A DNA stretch of 11,235 bases from an uncultured Clostridia bacterium (GTDB lineage Bacteria; Bacillota; Clostridia; Oscillospirales; Oscillospiraceae). The position numbers were made by a program, and so were the translations under genes. The stretch covers positions 1 through 11,235 of the forward strand of contig CAMWTG010000063.1 of assembly GCA_947177115.1 (NCBI GenBank), read 5' to 3'. Below are positions 1 through 7,088 of this stretch, one piece after another. Every line of letters begins with the position of its first letter. The first letter of the stretch is position 1. A model generated the notes under the pieces. It saw only the letters and a program-made list of their open reading frames with translations, was not told where the DNA came from and ran no database searches.

Positions 1-1
1 T

Positions 2-3000
2 CTTTATGCCATCGACCCCGCTGCCTGCGCTTTCAGCTGCCGGAAGGCCATGGAGCTGGCGGTGAAGTGGATGTACGCGGTGGACAAGCAGCTGGTCCTG
101 CCCCATAAAAAGGACCTCTCCGTCCTGCTGAGCAACGTGGAGTTCGTGGACTTGGTGGACGACAGGAACCTCCTCCGGCGGCTGGACTTTCTGCGCCGTT
201 TAGGCAATACTGCCGCCCACAGCACGAAAAAAATCTCCAGGGACCAGGCCCGCCTGGCTCTGGAGAATCTCTTTTATTTCCTGGACTTTATCGCCTGCTG
301 TTACGACCCGGACTACCAGCCCCACGACTTCGACCCGGCCCTGCTGCCGGAGCTGGAGGACGCGGTAATCGTGGACCGGAAGGCCCTCGCGGCAGCAGCG
401 GCGGAGCCCGTCAAATTCTACGATGCAACGCCGGAGCAAATCAGTCAGCTGACCCAGCGGCGGCAGGAGCAGAAGCCCGCCTACGTCCCCAAGCCCCTGG
501 ACCTCACCGAGTACGAGACCCGGAAGCTGTACATCGACACCATGCTCCAGGACGCCGGCTGGACGGAGGGGCGGGACTGGCTGAACGAGTACCCCGTGGA
601 GGGGATGCCCAACCCGTCCGGCAGGGGCTTCGTAGACTACGTGCTTCTGGGAGATGATGGCCGGCCCCTGGCCCTGGTGGAGGCCAAGCGCACCTGCAAG
701 GACCCGGCAGCGGGCCGCCAGCAGGCCAGGCTGTACGCCGAACTGTTGGAGGAGAAATTTGGCCGCCGTCCGGTGATCTTCCTGACCAACGGCTTCGATA
801 CCCGCATTTGGAACGAGCCCTATTACAACGAACGCCCCGTCTCCGGCATCTACGCCAAGCGGGACCTGGAGAAAGAGTTCAACAAGCTGACCATCCGCGC
901 CAGTCTGGAGGACGCCTCTCCCCGGGCGGACATTGCCGGGCGGTATTACCAGGTGGAAGCGGTGAAGGCCGTCTGCCGCGCCTTTGACGCGGAGAACCGC
1001 CGGAAGGCCCTGCTGGTCATGGCCACCGGCTCCGGCAAGACCCGGACGGTCATCGCCTTGGTAGAGGTTCTGCTGCGCAGGGGCTGGGTGAAAAACGTGC
1101 TGTTTCTGGCGGACCGCACCAGTCTGGTGACCCAGGCCAAGCGGGCGTTCGTGAACCTGCTGCCGGATCTGAGTTTGACCAACCTCTGTGAGGACCGTGA
1201 GAACCTGACCGCCCGGGCGGTGTTCTCCACCTACCAGACCATGATGGGCTGCATTGATGACGCCAGGGACGAGGCGGGCGGCAAGCTGTTCACCGTGGGA
1301 CACTTTGACCTTATTATCGTGGACGAGGCCCACCGGAGCGTCTACAAAAAATACCAGGCGATTTTTGACTACTTTGACGCGCACCTTGTGGGCCTGACCG
1401 CCACGCCCAAGGCGGAGATCGATAAAAATACCTACGGCATCTTCGATCTCCGCGAGGGCGACCCCACCTATGGCTATGAGCTGAGCCAGGCGGTGGAGGA
1501 CGGCTATCTGGTGGACTTCCGCTGTCTGGAGACCACGCTGAAATTCATCAGCGAAGGGATCGCCTACGACCAGCTCTCCGAAGAGGATAAGGAGCAGTAC
1601 GAGGACACCTTTACCGATGAGGACGGCGTACTGCCGGACCGGATCGAAAGCAGCGCCCTCAACGAGTGGGTATTCAATAAGGACACGATCCGCAAGGTGC
1701 TGGATACCTTGATGTCCCAGGGCATCCGGGTAGACTACGGCAACAAACTGGGCAAGACGATTATTTTTGCCAAGAACCACCGCCACGCGGAAAAGATTCT
1801 GGAGAGTTTCAACCGGGACTATCCCGCCTATGTGGGCTGGGCCCAGGTAATCGACAACCAGACCCAGTATGCCCAGAACGCCATTGACCAGTTTTCCGAT
1901 CCCGCCAAGCTGCCCCGGATCGCCATCTCCGTGGACATGCTGGACACCGGCATCGATGTGCCGGAGGTGGTGAATCTGGTATTTTTCAAGCGGGTCATGA
2001 GCCGGGCCAAGTTCTGGCAGATGATCGGCCGGGGCACCCGGCTGTGTCCCGGGCTGCTGGACGGCGAGGACAAGAAGTGTTTCTATATTTTTGATTTCTG
2101 CGATAATTTTGCCTTTTTCCGGGAGAATCCCAAGGGAAAGGATGCCGCCGTCCAGCGCTCCCTCCAAGAGCGGGTTTTCAGCCTGAAGGCGCAGCTTGTC
2201 TTGAAGCTCTCGGAGTGCCGGGCAGAGGAGCAGGCCGCTTTCCGCCGGGACCTGGTGGAAAGCATGGCGGCCCAGATCGCCGCGCTGGATAGAAGCAGCT
2301 TCGCCGTGCGCCTGCATCTGCGGGAGGTGGAGCGGTTTTCCCGGCCGGAAGCTTATGCGGGGCTGACCTATGAGAACACTCTCCAGCTGGAGGAGCTGGC
2401 CCCCCTGCTGCCGCCTGCGGTGGAAGAAGCCACGGCGGTGCAGTTCGATGCCCTGCTGTACGGGATCGAACTGGCCGGTCTGGAGGGAAAGACTTACGCC
2501 AGGGCCCGAAAGGAGCTGGTGCGGAAGATCCGGGCTGTGGCAGAGGTCGCCAATATCCCCTCCATTGATGCAAAACGGGAATTTCTGAGCCAGCTCCTCC
2601 ACACGGATTACATAGAGACGGCAGACATTGGCGGGCTTGAGCACATCCGCCGGGAGCTGCGGGAGCTGATCAAATATATTCCGCTGAAAGAACGGAGCTT
2701 TTTCACTACAGATTTGGCGGACGAAACCATCTCCGCCCAATGGCGGGATTCCGAGCTGGAGAACGATGATCTGGCCAACTACAAGGAGCGGGTCAACTAT
2801 TATATCCGCCGGTACCAGAGCGAGGAGGCCATTCATAAGCTCCATACCAATCAGCCCTTGTCGGAACAGGATCTGGAGCGGCTGGAGGAGATCTTGTGGA
2901 GCGAGGCCGGTTCCAGGGAAGAATATGTCCGGGAATATCAGGACAAACCGCTGGGAGAGCTGGTACGTGAGACAGTCGGCCTGGACATGAACGCCGCCAA

Positions 3001-3238
3001 GGAGGCGTTTGCCCGGTATCTCAACGATGTAAGCCTGGATCAGCGGCAGATCTATTTTGTGAATCAGATCATAGGCTATGTAGTGAAAAACGGCATGGTG
3101 AAGGATATGTCCATCTTGCAGAAATCACCGTTCACCGATCAAGGGAATATCGTGGAGATATTTGCGGATCTGACGCTGTGGGCGGGGATCCGGGACGTGA
3201 TCCGGTCGATCAATGCAAACGCGGGTATCCACCCTTGA
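2..3238 (+). CDS. hsdR: Type I restriction enzyme R subunit HsdR (5'-truncated by window edge)
   Basis: This is the ATP-driven translocase and nuclease subunit of a type I restriction-modification complex, which cuts foreign DNA lacking HsdM methylation. The frame stays open from base 2, and the residues before the first ATG (base 50), such as LYAIDPAACAFSCRKA, read as part of the family's N-terminal DUF4145-like helical domain. The true start therefore lies upstream and Met at 50 is internal. Numbered from that Met: nuclease core D196 with E211-x-K213 and a QxxxY motif (Q225-Y229); Walker A TGSGKT 326-331; DEAH 425-428; TAT 450-452; helicase C-lobe DTGIDVP at about 632-638 and QMIGRGTRL 657-665; then a long EcoEI-type C-terminal region. 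All catalytic motifs are intact, so it looks functional. No hsdM or hsdS is visible; they would have to lie upstream. It ends with TGA. Family assignment is firm; the exact type I subclass is not. Confidence 0.95.
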   Translation, partial: LYAIDPAACAFSCRKAMELAVKWMYAVDKQLVLPHKKDLSVLLSNVEFVDLVDDRNLLRRLDFLRRLGNTAAHSTKKISRDQARLALENLFYFLDFIACCYDPDYQPHDFDPALLPELEDAVIVDRKALAAAAAEPVKFYDATPEQISQLTQRRQEQKPAYVPKPLDLTEYETRKLYIDTMLQDAGWTEGRDWLNEYPVEGMPNPSGRGFVDYVLLGDDGRPLALVEAKRTCKDPAAGRQQARLYAELLEEKFGRRPVIFLTNGFDTRIWNEPYYNERPVSGIYAKRDLEKEFNKLTIRASLEDASPRADIAGRYYQVEAVKAVCRAFDAENRRKALLVMATGSGKTRTVIALVEVLLRRGWVKNVLFLADRTSLVTQAKRAFVNLLPDLSLTNLCEDRENLTARAVFSTYQTMMGCIDDARDEAGGKLFTVGHFDLIIVDEAHRSVYKKYQAIFDYFDAHLVGLTATPKAEIDKNTYGIFDLREGDPTYGYELSQAVEDGYLVDFRCLETTLKFISEGIAYDQLSEEDKEQYEDTFTDEDGVLPDRIESSALNEWVFNKDTIRKVLDTLMSQGIRVDYGNKLGKTIIFAKNHRHAEKILESFNRDYPAYVGWAQVIDNQTQYAQNAIDQFSDPAKLPRIAISVDMLDTGIDVPEVVNLVFFKRVMSRAKFWQMIGRGTRLCPGLLDGEDKKCFYIFDFCDNFAFFRENPKGKDAAVQRSLQERVFSLKAQLVLKLSECRAEEQAAFRRDLVESMAAQIAALDRSSFAVRLHLREVERFSRPEAYAGLTYENTLQLEELAPLLPPAVEEATAVQFDALLYGIELAGLEGKTYARARKELVRKIRAVAEVANIPSIDAKREFLSQLLHTDYIETADIGGLEHIRRELRELIKYIPLKERSFFTTDLADETISAQWRDSELENDDLANYKERVNYYIRRYQSEEAIHKLHTNQPLSEQDLERLEEILWSEAGSREEYVREYQDKPLGELVRETVGLDMNAAKEAFARYLNDVSLDQRQIYFVNQIIGYVVKNGMVKDMSILQKSPFTDQGNIVEIFADLTLWAGIRDVIRSINANAGIHP

Positions 3239-3264
3239 ACGGGCCGCACGGATCCTCCATTCCA

Positions 3265-3303
3265 GGGATCGCGTATCACCAAATCGATTTCCCAGACTTT
3301 TTT
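3265..3303 (+). terminator. Possible weak intrinsic terminator after hsdR
   Basis: GGGATCG (3265-3271) can pair with CGATTTCCC (3285-3293), with TT bulged on the 3' side. TTTTTT follows at 3298-3303, four bases past the stem. The stem is short and interrupted and the loop is long, so this is a tentative end for the hsd transcript. Confidence 0.3.
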
Positions 3304-3313
3304 GCATCTGCTA

Positions 3314-3343
3314 TTGACAAACAAATCATAACCGGTATATAAT
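3314..3343 (+). promoter_or_regulatory. Sigma-A promoter of the cobalamin-riboswitch operon
   Basis: A perfect -35 TTGACA (3314-3319) and a perfect -10 TATAAT (3338-3343) are separated by 18 bases. The expected transcription start is near 3350, just before the first riboswitch helix at 3358. A near-consensus promoter fits an operon whose control is exerted after initiation, by attenuation. Confidence 0.88.
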
Positions 3344-3572
3344 GCCGGTGAAAATGAATACCCGTGTCCAGTGCTTCCGCGCCTCCGGCGGCGGGAGATA
3401 ATAGGGAATCAGGTGCAAATCCTGAGCGATCCGGTCACTGTAAGCGAGGAGTCCGCCGCAAACGCCATTGCGAAAGCGAGAAGGCGCGGCAGGCAATGAC
3501 ACGCAAGCCAGGAGACCTGCTGGGCATGGTGTGGGTGGGTATCTTCCGCGGAGAGAGGCCTGTCCGGCGCAT

Positions 3573-3595
3573 GGTCCCGCCCTATGGCGGGGGCC
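3573..3595 (+). other. GC-rich hairpin in the riboswitch expression platform
   Basis: CCCGCC (3576-3581) pairs with GGCGGG (3586-3591) across a CTAT loop; GG (3573-3574) can extend the stem with CC (3594-3595) past a G-U pair and a bulged G. Only a short, broken T run follows (TGTTTTG), so it is probably not the main terminator. It could be the regulatory hairpin whose loop contacts the aptamer in class I cobalamin riboswitches, but no loop partner was identified. Confidence 0.6.
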
Positions 3596-3612
3596 CTGTT
3601 TTGATGCGCTTG

Positions 3613-3646
3613 AGACTTGCTTTCTTGGGAAGGCAGGTCTTTTTTT
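3613..3646 (+). terminator. Riboswitch-controlled intrinsic terminator
   Basis: AGACTTGCTTTC (3613-3624) pairs along its full length with GAAGGCAGGTCT (3629-3640), giving 12 base pairs including two G-U wobbles, around a TTGG loop. It is followed directly by T at 3640-3646. This is the strongest intrinsic terminator in the leader and the likely OFF state. The 5' arm is also complementary to aptamer bases 3472-3480, a candidate antiterminator. Confidence 0.88.
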
Positions 3647-3691
3647 GCGGTGGTATAAAATGAGAACATACACCAAAAGGAGACAACGATC

Positions 3692-4765
3692 ATGAAAAAA
3701 GCGATTTCCCTGCTGTTGGCTTTGGTTTTTGTCCTGAGCCTGGCCGCCTGCGGCGGCAGCGAAACCCCCGCAGACGATGCCAATCCCCCTGCGGCAGACA
3801 ATCAGCCGGATCCCCAACAGTCCGATGAGCCCGCCGGCAATCCCGAGCCTGCCGCTCCGGAGGACAGCCACTATCCGGTCACCATCACTAACTACGATTA
3901 TGAGGGCAACCCGGTGGAGTATACCTATGAGAAGGCCCCGGAGCGGGTGATCTGTGTTTACCAGGGCTGCGTTGAGACCATGATCGCCCTTGGGCTGGAG
4001 GACCATGTTCTGGCCTCCTACGGTCTGGATAACGAGGTCAAGGACGAGTGGAAGGCCGGGTTCGAGCGGATGAACTACGATGAATCCGTCTTTGCCCCGG
4101 ACAAGGAGACGGTCACCCTGCTGGAGCCGGACATGATCTTCTCCTGGGACTCCTACTTCGGCGAGAAGAAGCTGGGGGACGTATACGATTGGAATCAGAA
4201 GGGCGTGGCCACCTATATCAGCGCCAACAGCGGCGCGGCCAAGACCCGCACGCTGGAGAATGAATACAATGATATCCTGAATATCGGAAAGATCTTTGAC
4301 GTGGAGGAAAAAGCGGAGGCCCTGGTCAACGAGATGAAGCGGCAGGTGTCGGACGCTCTGGCAGCGGTAGAGGGTCAGGACGCGGTCCGGGTGGCTGTTC
4401 TGGAGCCTATTGGCGGCAAGATTACCAACTACGCCGCCAACTCCCTGGCCGGGGATATGGTGGTGCAGCTGGGCGGCGAGCTGGTCAAGCCGGAGGGCGG
4501 CGAAATGGGCAAGGAGGACCTGGTGGCCTGTGATCCGGATGTGATCTTCGTGGTCTACATGGCCTACTCCGGCGATGACCCGGAGACTGTGAAGGCCCAG
4601 CAGCTGTCCATCATCCAGGATGACCCCGCCTTTGCCAGCCTCTCCGCCGTGCAGAGCGGCCGGATCCATCTGATCATGCTGGGGGATATGTATGCCAGCG
4701 GCCCCCGGACCGGCGATGGCATACAGGCGTTCGCCCGGGGCATGTATCCCCAGCTGGCCGGATAA
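3692..4765 (+). CDS. ABC transporter substrate-binding lipoprotein, cobalamin/siderophore class (BtuF-like)
   Basis: This is the extracellular lipid-anchored receptor of a class III ABC importer. The signal peptide (KK, hydrophobic stretch at about 4-16) ends in the lipobox LAAC (17-20) with Cys20 as lipidation site. A Pro/Asp/Ala-rich linker follows to about residue 59, then a periplasmic-binding (Peripla_BP_2/TroA-like) fold: the opening KAPERVICVYQGCVETMIALG near 81-101, a long central helix at about 188-226, and the closing segment AVQSGRIHLI at 319-328. Length (357 aa) is normal. The start is fixed by AAGGAG (3677-3682). It is the first gene after the cobalamin riboswitch, so the substrate is probably cobalamin, a corrinoid or a cobalt chelate; the sequence alone does not separate these from a ferric siderophore or heme. 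Cys88, Cys93 and Cys280 in the mature domain are unusual for a secreted receptor and might contact metal (inference). Confidence 0.9.
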   Translation: MKKAISLLLALVFVLSLAACGGSETPADDANPPAADNQPDPQQSDEPAGNPEPAAPEDSHYPVTITNYDYEGNPVEYTYEKAPERVICVYQGCVETMIALGLEDHVLASYGLDNEVKDEWKAGFERMNYDESVFAPDKETVTLLEPDMIFSWDSYFGEKKLGDVYDWNQKGVATYISANSGAAKTRTLENEYNDILNIGKIFDVEEKAEALVNEMKRQVSDALAAVEGQDAVRVAVLEPIGGKITNYAANSLAGDMVVQLGGELVKPEGGEMGKEDLVACDPDVIFVVYMAYSGDDPETVKAQQLSIIQDDPAFASLSAVQSGRIHLIMLGDMYASGPRTGDGIQAFARGMYPQLAG

Positions 4766-4774
4766 CCGTCCGCC

Positions 4775-5863
4775 ATGGGATCAGACGCCATCAAACGGGG
4801 CCTGTTCCGGGGACGGCCCCTCTATCTGATAACCGTCCTTGCGCTGCTGATCGTCCTGCCTCTGTCCATTCTGGCGGCGGTGACCTTCGGAACCATGCGC
4901 CTGCCCATGGGAGAGGTCTATCAGGTGATCCGATTTGAGCTGGGCAGGATCTTCCTCCGCCTGCCCATTCCGGAGGAGTGGGCGCCGGGAACGCCCATCC
5001 ACGATGTTGTGTGGCTGATCCGCCTGCCCCGGCTGGTGCTGGCGGCGGCGGTGGGCGTGAGCCTGTCCATCAGCGGCGTGATCATGCAGGCCATTGTTAA
5101 AAATCCATTGGCGGACCCGTATATCCTGGGCATATCCTCCGGCGCATCCCTGGGGGCAACGGTGGCGGTCATGCTAGGTGTGGGGCTCACCCTCGGCTCC
5201 AATTACGTTGGGATCATGGCCTTTCTGGGCGCATTCTGCGTATCCATGGCGGTCATCGCCCTGGCTAACGTGGGCGGACGGGCCACCTCCGTGAAGCTGC
5301 TGCTGGCGGGCTCCGCGCTGTCGGCGGTATGCGGGGCCTTTTCCAGCTTCATCATTTACATTGCCCACGATGACCACTCCACCGGTAAGATCGTCAACTG
5401 GACCATGGGCAGCCTCGCCGCCGCCGACTGGGAGAACAATGCCGCCATATTGGCGGTGGCTCTGGCGGGGACGCTGTTCTTCCTGACCCAGTACCGGACG
5501 CTGAACCTGATGCTGCTGGGAGACGATAGCGCCATCACCCTGGGAACAGACCTGCACCGCCGGCGGGTGGCCTACCTGGTGGTATCCTCCCTGATGGTGG
5601 GCTTCGCCGTATACAACGCGGGGGTGATCGGCTTTGTGGGGCTGGTGGTCCCCCACGGCGCGCGGATGCTGTTCGGCACGGACCACAAGAAACTGATCCC
5701 CATCTCCGCCCTGGCGGGAGCGGTATTCCTGGTGTGGGCGGACGTGCTCTGCCGGACGATACTGCCGGGGAATGAGATGCCAGTCGGCATCCTGACCTCC
5801 ATTCTGGGCGCGCCGGTATTTATCTATCTGATGGCTCGGAAGAAATACGGCTTTGGGGCATAG
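4775..5863 (+). CDS. FecCD/BtuC-family ABC importer permease
   Basis: This is the membrane channel subunit, expected to work as a homodimer with about ten transmembrane helices per chain. Diagnostic family stretches are present: MQAIVKNPLADPYILGISSG around residues 104-123, the ATPase-coupling region LLGDDSAITLGTDLHRRR, and the C-terminal GFVGLVVPHGARML and GNEMPVGILTSILGAPVF segments. At 362 aa it is slightly longer than usual, with an extended periplasmic-side loop between helices 1 and 2 (about 48-77). It starts nine bases after the lipoprotein gene's stop codon. No good Shine-Dalgarno precedes the ATG, so it probably relies on translational coupling. Family and role are secure; substrate is inferred from the riboswitch and cbiK. 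Confidence 0.93.
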   Translation: MGSDAIKRGLFRGRPLYLITVLALLIVLPLSILAAVTFGTMRLPMGEVYQVIRFELGRIFLRLPIPEEWAPGTPIHDVVWLIRLPRLVLAAAVGVSLSISGVIMQAIVKNPLADPYILGISSGASLGATVAVMLGVGLTLGSNYVGIMAFLGAFCVSMAVIALANVGGRATSVKLLLAGSALSAVCGAFSSFIIYIAHDDHSTGKIVNWTMGSLAAADWENNAAILAVALAGTLFFLTQYRTLNLMLLGDDSAITLGTDLHRRRVAYLVVSSLMVGFAVYNAGVIGFVGLVVPHGARMLFGTDHKKLIPISALAGAVFLVWADVLCRTILPGNEMPVGILTSILGAPVFIYLMARKKYGFGA

Positions 5864-5935
5864 GCGGCCGGCCAGCTTCTCTCTTTTCCGCGGCGGGCGC
5901 CCAGCTCTGCCGCACGGCAATGAAAGACTGTGATC

Positions 5936-5941
5936 GGGGGT
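5936..5941 (+). promoter_or_regulatory. Ribosome binding site deciding the ATPase start
   Basis: GGGGGT lies six bases before ATG 5948. A GTG at 5930 in the same frame is possible but would put this G run inside the coding sequence, and the conserved protein begins at MKIEAKAVEA. Confidence 0.6.
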
Positions 5942-5947
5942 AACGCA

Positions 5948-6736
5948 ATGAAGATCGAAGCAAAGGCCGTGGAGGCCCTGCTCAGCGGGAACCACATCCT
6001 CAAGGGTATAGACCTGGAAACCGGCGACCGGGAGCTGGTGGGGGTCATCGGCCCCAACGGCGGCGGCAAGTCCACTCTGCTCAAATGCATTTACCGGGTG
6101 CTCAAGCCCACCGCCGGGGCGGTATATCTGGACGGCAGGGCGCTGGACGGCTATCCCTACAGGGAATCCGCCCGGCGCATCGCCGTGGTGGCCCAGCACA
6201 ACTATTATAACTTCGATTTCTCCGTGCGGGACGTGGTCCTCATGGGCCGCGCACCCCATAAGCGGGCGCTGGACCGGGATACGGCGGAGGACTACAACAT
6301 TGTGGCGGAATCACTGGAGACCGTGGGGATGGCCGCCTTTGCGGACCGCTCCTTCTCCACCCTCTCCGGCGGGGAGCAGCAGCGGGTGATCCTGGCCCGG
6401 GCCCTGGCCCAGCGGACGGCCTGCCTGATCCTGGACGAGCCCACAAATCACCTGGACATCAAGTATCAGCTTCAGCTGATGGATCTGGTGCGGCATCTGG
6501 ACCGGACGGTCATCGCCGCCGTCCACGACCTGAACATCGCCGCCATGTACTGCGACCGGCTTTACGCCGTGAAGGACGGCAGGATCGCGGGGCAGGGCAG
6601 TCCGGCGGAGCTGCTGACGCCGGAATTTATCCGGGAGGTCTATGAGGTGGACGCCCAGGTAATGACGGACGGCGGCGGACATCTTCACATCCTGTTCCAC
6701 CCCGGCATGGAAAAAGCAAAGGAGGGATCCCTATGA
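5948..6736 (+). CDS. ABC importer ATP-binding protein (BtuD/FecE-like)
   Basis: This is the cytoplasmic ATPase that powers the importer encoded by the two preceding genes. From ATG 5948 (262 aa): Walker A GPNGGGKST 35-43, Q-loop Gln83 (VAQHN), signature LSGGEQQR 139-146, Walker B CLILDEPTNHLD 159-170 and switch His193 (AAVHDLN). The C-terminal tail GGGHLHILFH (about 242-251) is typical of the siderophore/B12 subfamily. All catalytic residues are present. An 84-base gap separates it from the permease gene, longer than other junctions in the operon. Its stop overlaps the next gene's start (ATGA at 6733-6736), indicating translational coupling to the CGGC protein. A GTG start at 5930 would add six residues and is less likely. 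Confidence 0.94.
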   Translation: MKIEAKAVEALLSGNHILKGIDLETGDRELVGVIGPNGGGKSTLLKCIYRVLKPTAGAVYLDGRALDGYPYRESARRIAVVAQHNYYNFDFSVRDVVLMGRAPHKRALDRDTAEDYNIVAESLETVGMAAFADRSFSTLSGGEQQRVILARALAQRTACLILDEPTNHLDIKYQLQLMDLVRHLDRTVIAAVHDLNIAAMYCDRLYAVKDGRIAGQGSPAELLTPEFIREVYEVDAQVMTDGGGHLHILFHPGMEKAKEGSL

Positions 6737-7077
6737 AGCACATTGCCATCCTGACCTGTCTGAATGCCTGCGGGGTCTGCACGGGAGCCTCCTGCCTGCG
6801 GGCGTGGAACCGCCGGGAGCGGGGCTTCGCCCCCTACGCCGGGGAAGATGCCTCTCTGGAGGCGTTCTTCCACTGCGGCGGCTGCGGGACGGACCCGGAA
6901 ACCGATGACGGGATGCTGGAAAAACTGGACCGGCTGCAAAGCATCGGGGTGGACACCGTACATACCGGCATCTGCGCCGTTAAGGACCGGGAGACCGGGG
7001 AGCTGTGCCCCGCCATTGCGAAAATTCAGGAAATGCTCCGCAGCAGGGGCATAAAAACGATTGTTGGAACCCATTGA
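6733..7077 (+). CDS. CGGC domain-containing protein
   Basis: This is a small cytoplasmic protein (114 aa) of the CGGC family, which is widespread in anaerobes and has no firmly established function; metal binding has been proposed from its cysteines. The name motif CGGC is at 48-51 (FHCGGC). The other cysteines are at 9, 13, 16, 21, 81 and 92, eight in all, spaced as CxxxCxxC, CGGC and a C-terminal GICAVKD...CP. It begins with a beta strand (KHIAILTC) and has no signal peptide or membrane segment. The start overlaps the ATPase stop codon (ATGA), with AAAGGAGGG at 6718-6726. The cbiK Shine-Dalgarno overlaps its stop. This tight packing between importer and cobaltochelatase suggests a role in metal or redox handling during cobalt insertion, which is inference. 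Confidence 0.9.
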   Translation: MKHIAILTCLNACGVCTGASCLRAWNRRERGFAPYAGEDASLEAFFHCGGCGTDPETDDGMLEKLDRLQSIGVDTVHTGICAVKDRETGELCPAIAKIQEMLRSRGIKTIVGTH

Positions 7078-7083
7078 GGAGGA
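7076..7083 (+). promoter_or_regulatory. Ribosome binding site deciding the cbiK start
   Basis: GAGGAGGA overlaps the TGA stop of the CGGC gene (7075-7077) and sits five bases before ATG 7089. It excludes the longer in-frame reading that begins near 7005 inside the CGGC gene. Confidence 0.85.
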
Positions 7084-7088
7084 ACGCC

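Larger units (their letters stand above)
3350..3646 (+). promoter_or_regulatory. Cobalamin (AdoCbl-type) riboswitch leader
   Basis: Conserved cobalamin riboswitch blocks appear in order: ATAGGGAATC (3400-3409), a stem-loop CAGG-TGCAAAT-CCTG matching the conserved GGTGAAAATCC hairpin, GGTCACTGTAAGCG (about 3433-3446), and the B12 box AAGCCAGGAGACCTGC (3505-3520). A closing helix ATACCC (3358-3363) with GGGTAT (3537-3542) bounds the aptamer at about 3358-3542. CATTGC (3466-3471) pairs with GCAATG (3493-3498) in a peripheral arm. The expression platform runs from about 3543 to the terminator at 3613-3646. By family precedent, bound cobalamin shuts off expression, here most likely by transcription termination because the terminator is strong and ends 45 bases before the start codon. 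Confidence 0.93.

Noticed and set aside
50..52. ATG at 50 as the start of hsdR
   Set aside because: The frame is open to the window edge and the 16 residues before it look like family sequence, so the gene is truncated rather than starting here.
200..2845. Very long open frame (881 codons) on the minus strand opposite hsdR
   Set aside because: It mirrors the GC-rich codon pattern of hsdR, has no recognisable domain, and the plus-strand protein has all HsdR motifs.
3573..3602. GC-rich hairpin plus TGTTTT as the main riboswitch terminator
   Set aside because: The T run is short and interrupted; the 12-bp stem at 3613-3640 with seven T is far stronger.
3326..4669. Long minus-strand open frame across the riboswitch and the lipoprotein gene
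   Set aside because: It crosses a structured leader and is the complement of a clear lipoprotein gene; its translation has no family features.
5174..6259. Minus-strand open frame opposite the permease and ATPase genes
   Set aside because: It spans two well-supported plus-strand genes and shows no domain.
7005..7088. In-frame extension of cbiK upstream of ATG 7089
   Set aside because: It lies inside the CGGC gene, and a strong Shine-Dalgarno precedes 7089, where the conserved CbiK N-terminus begins.
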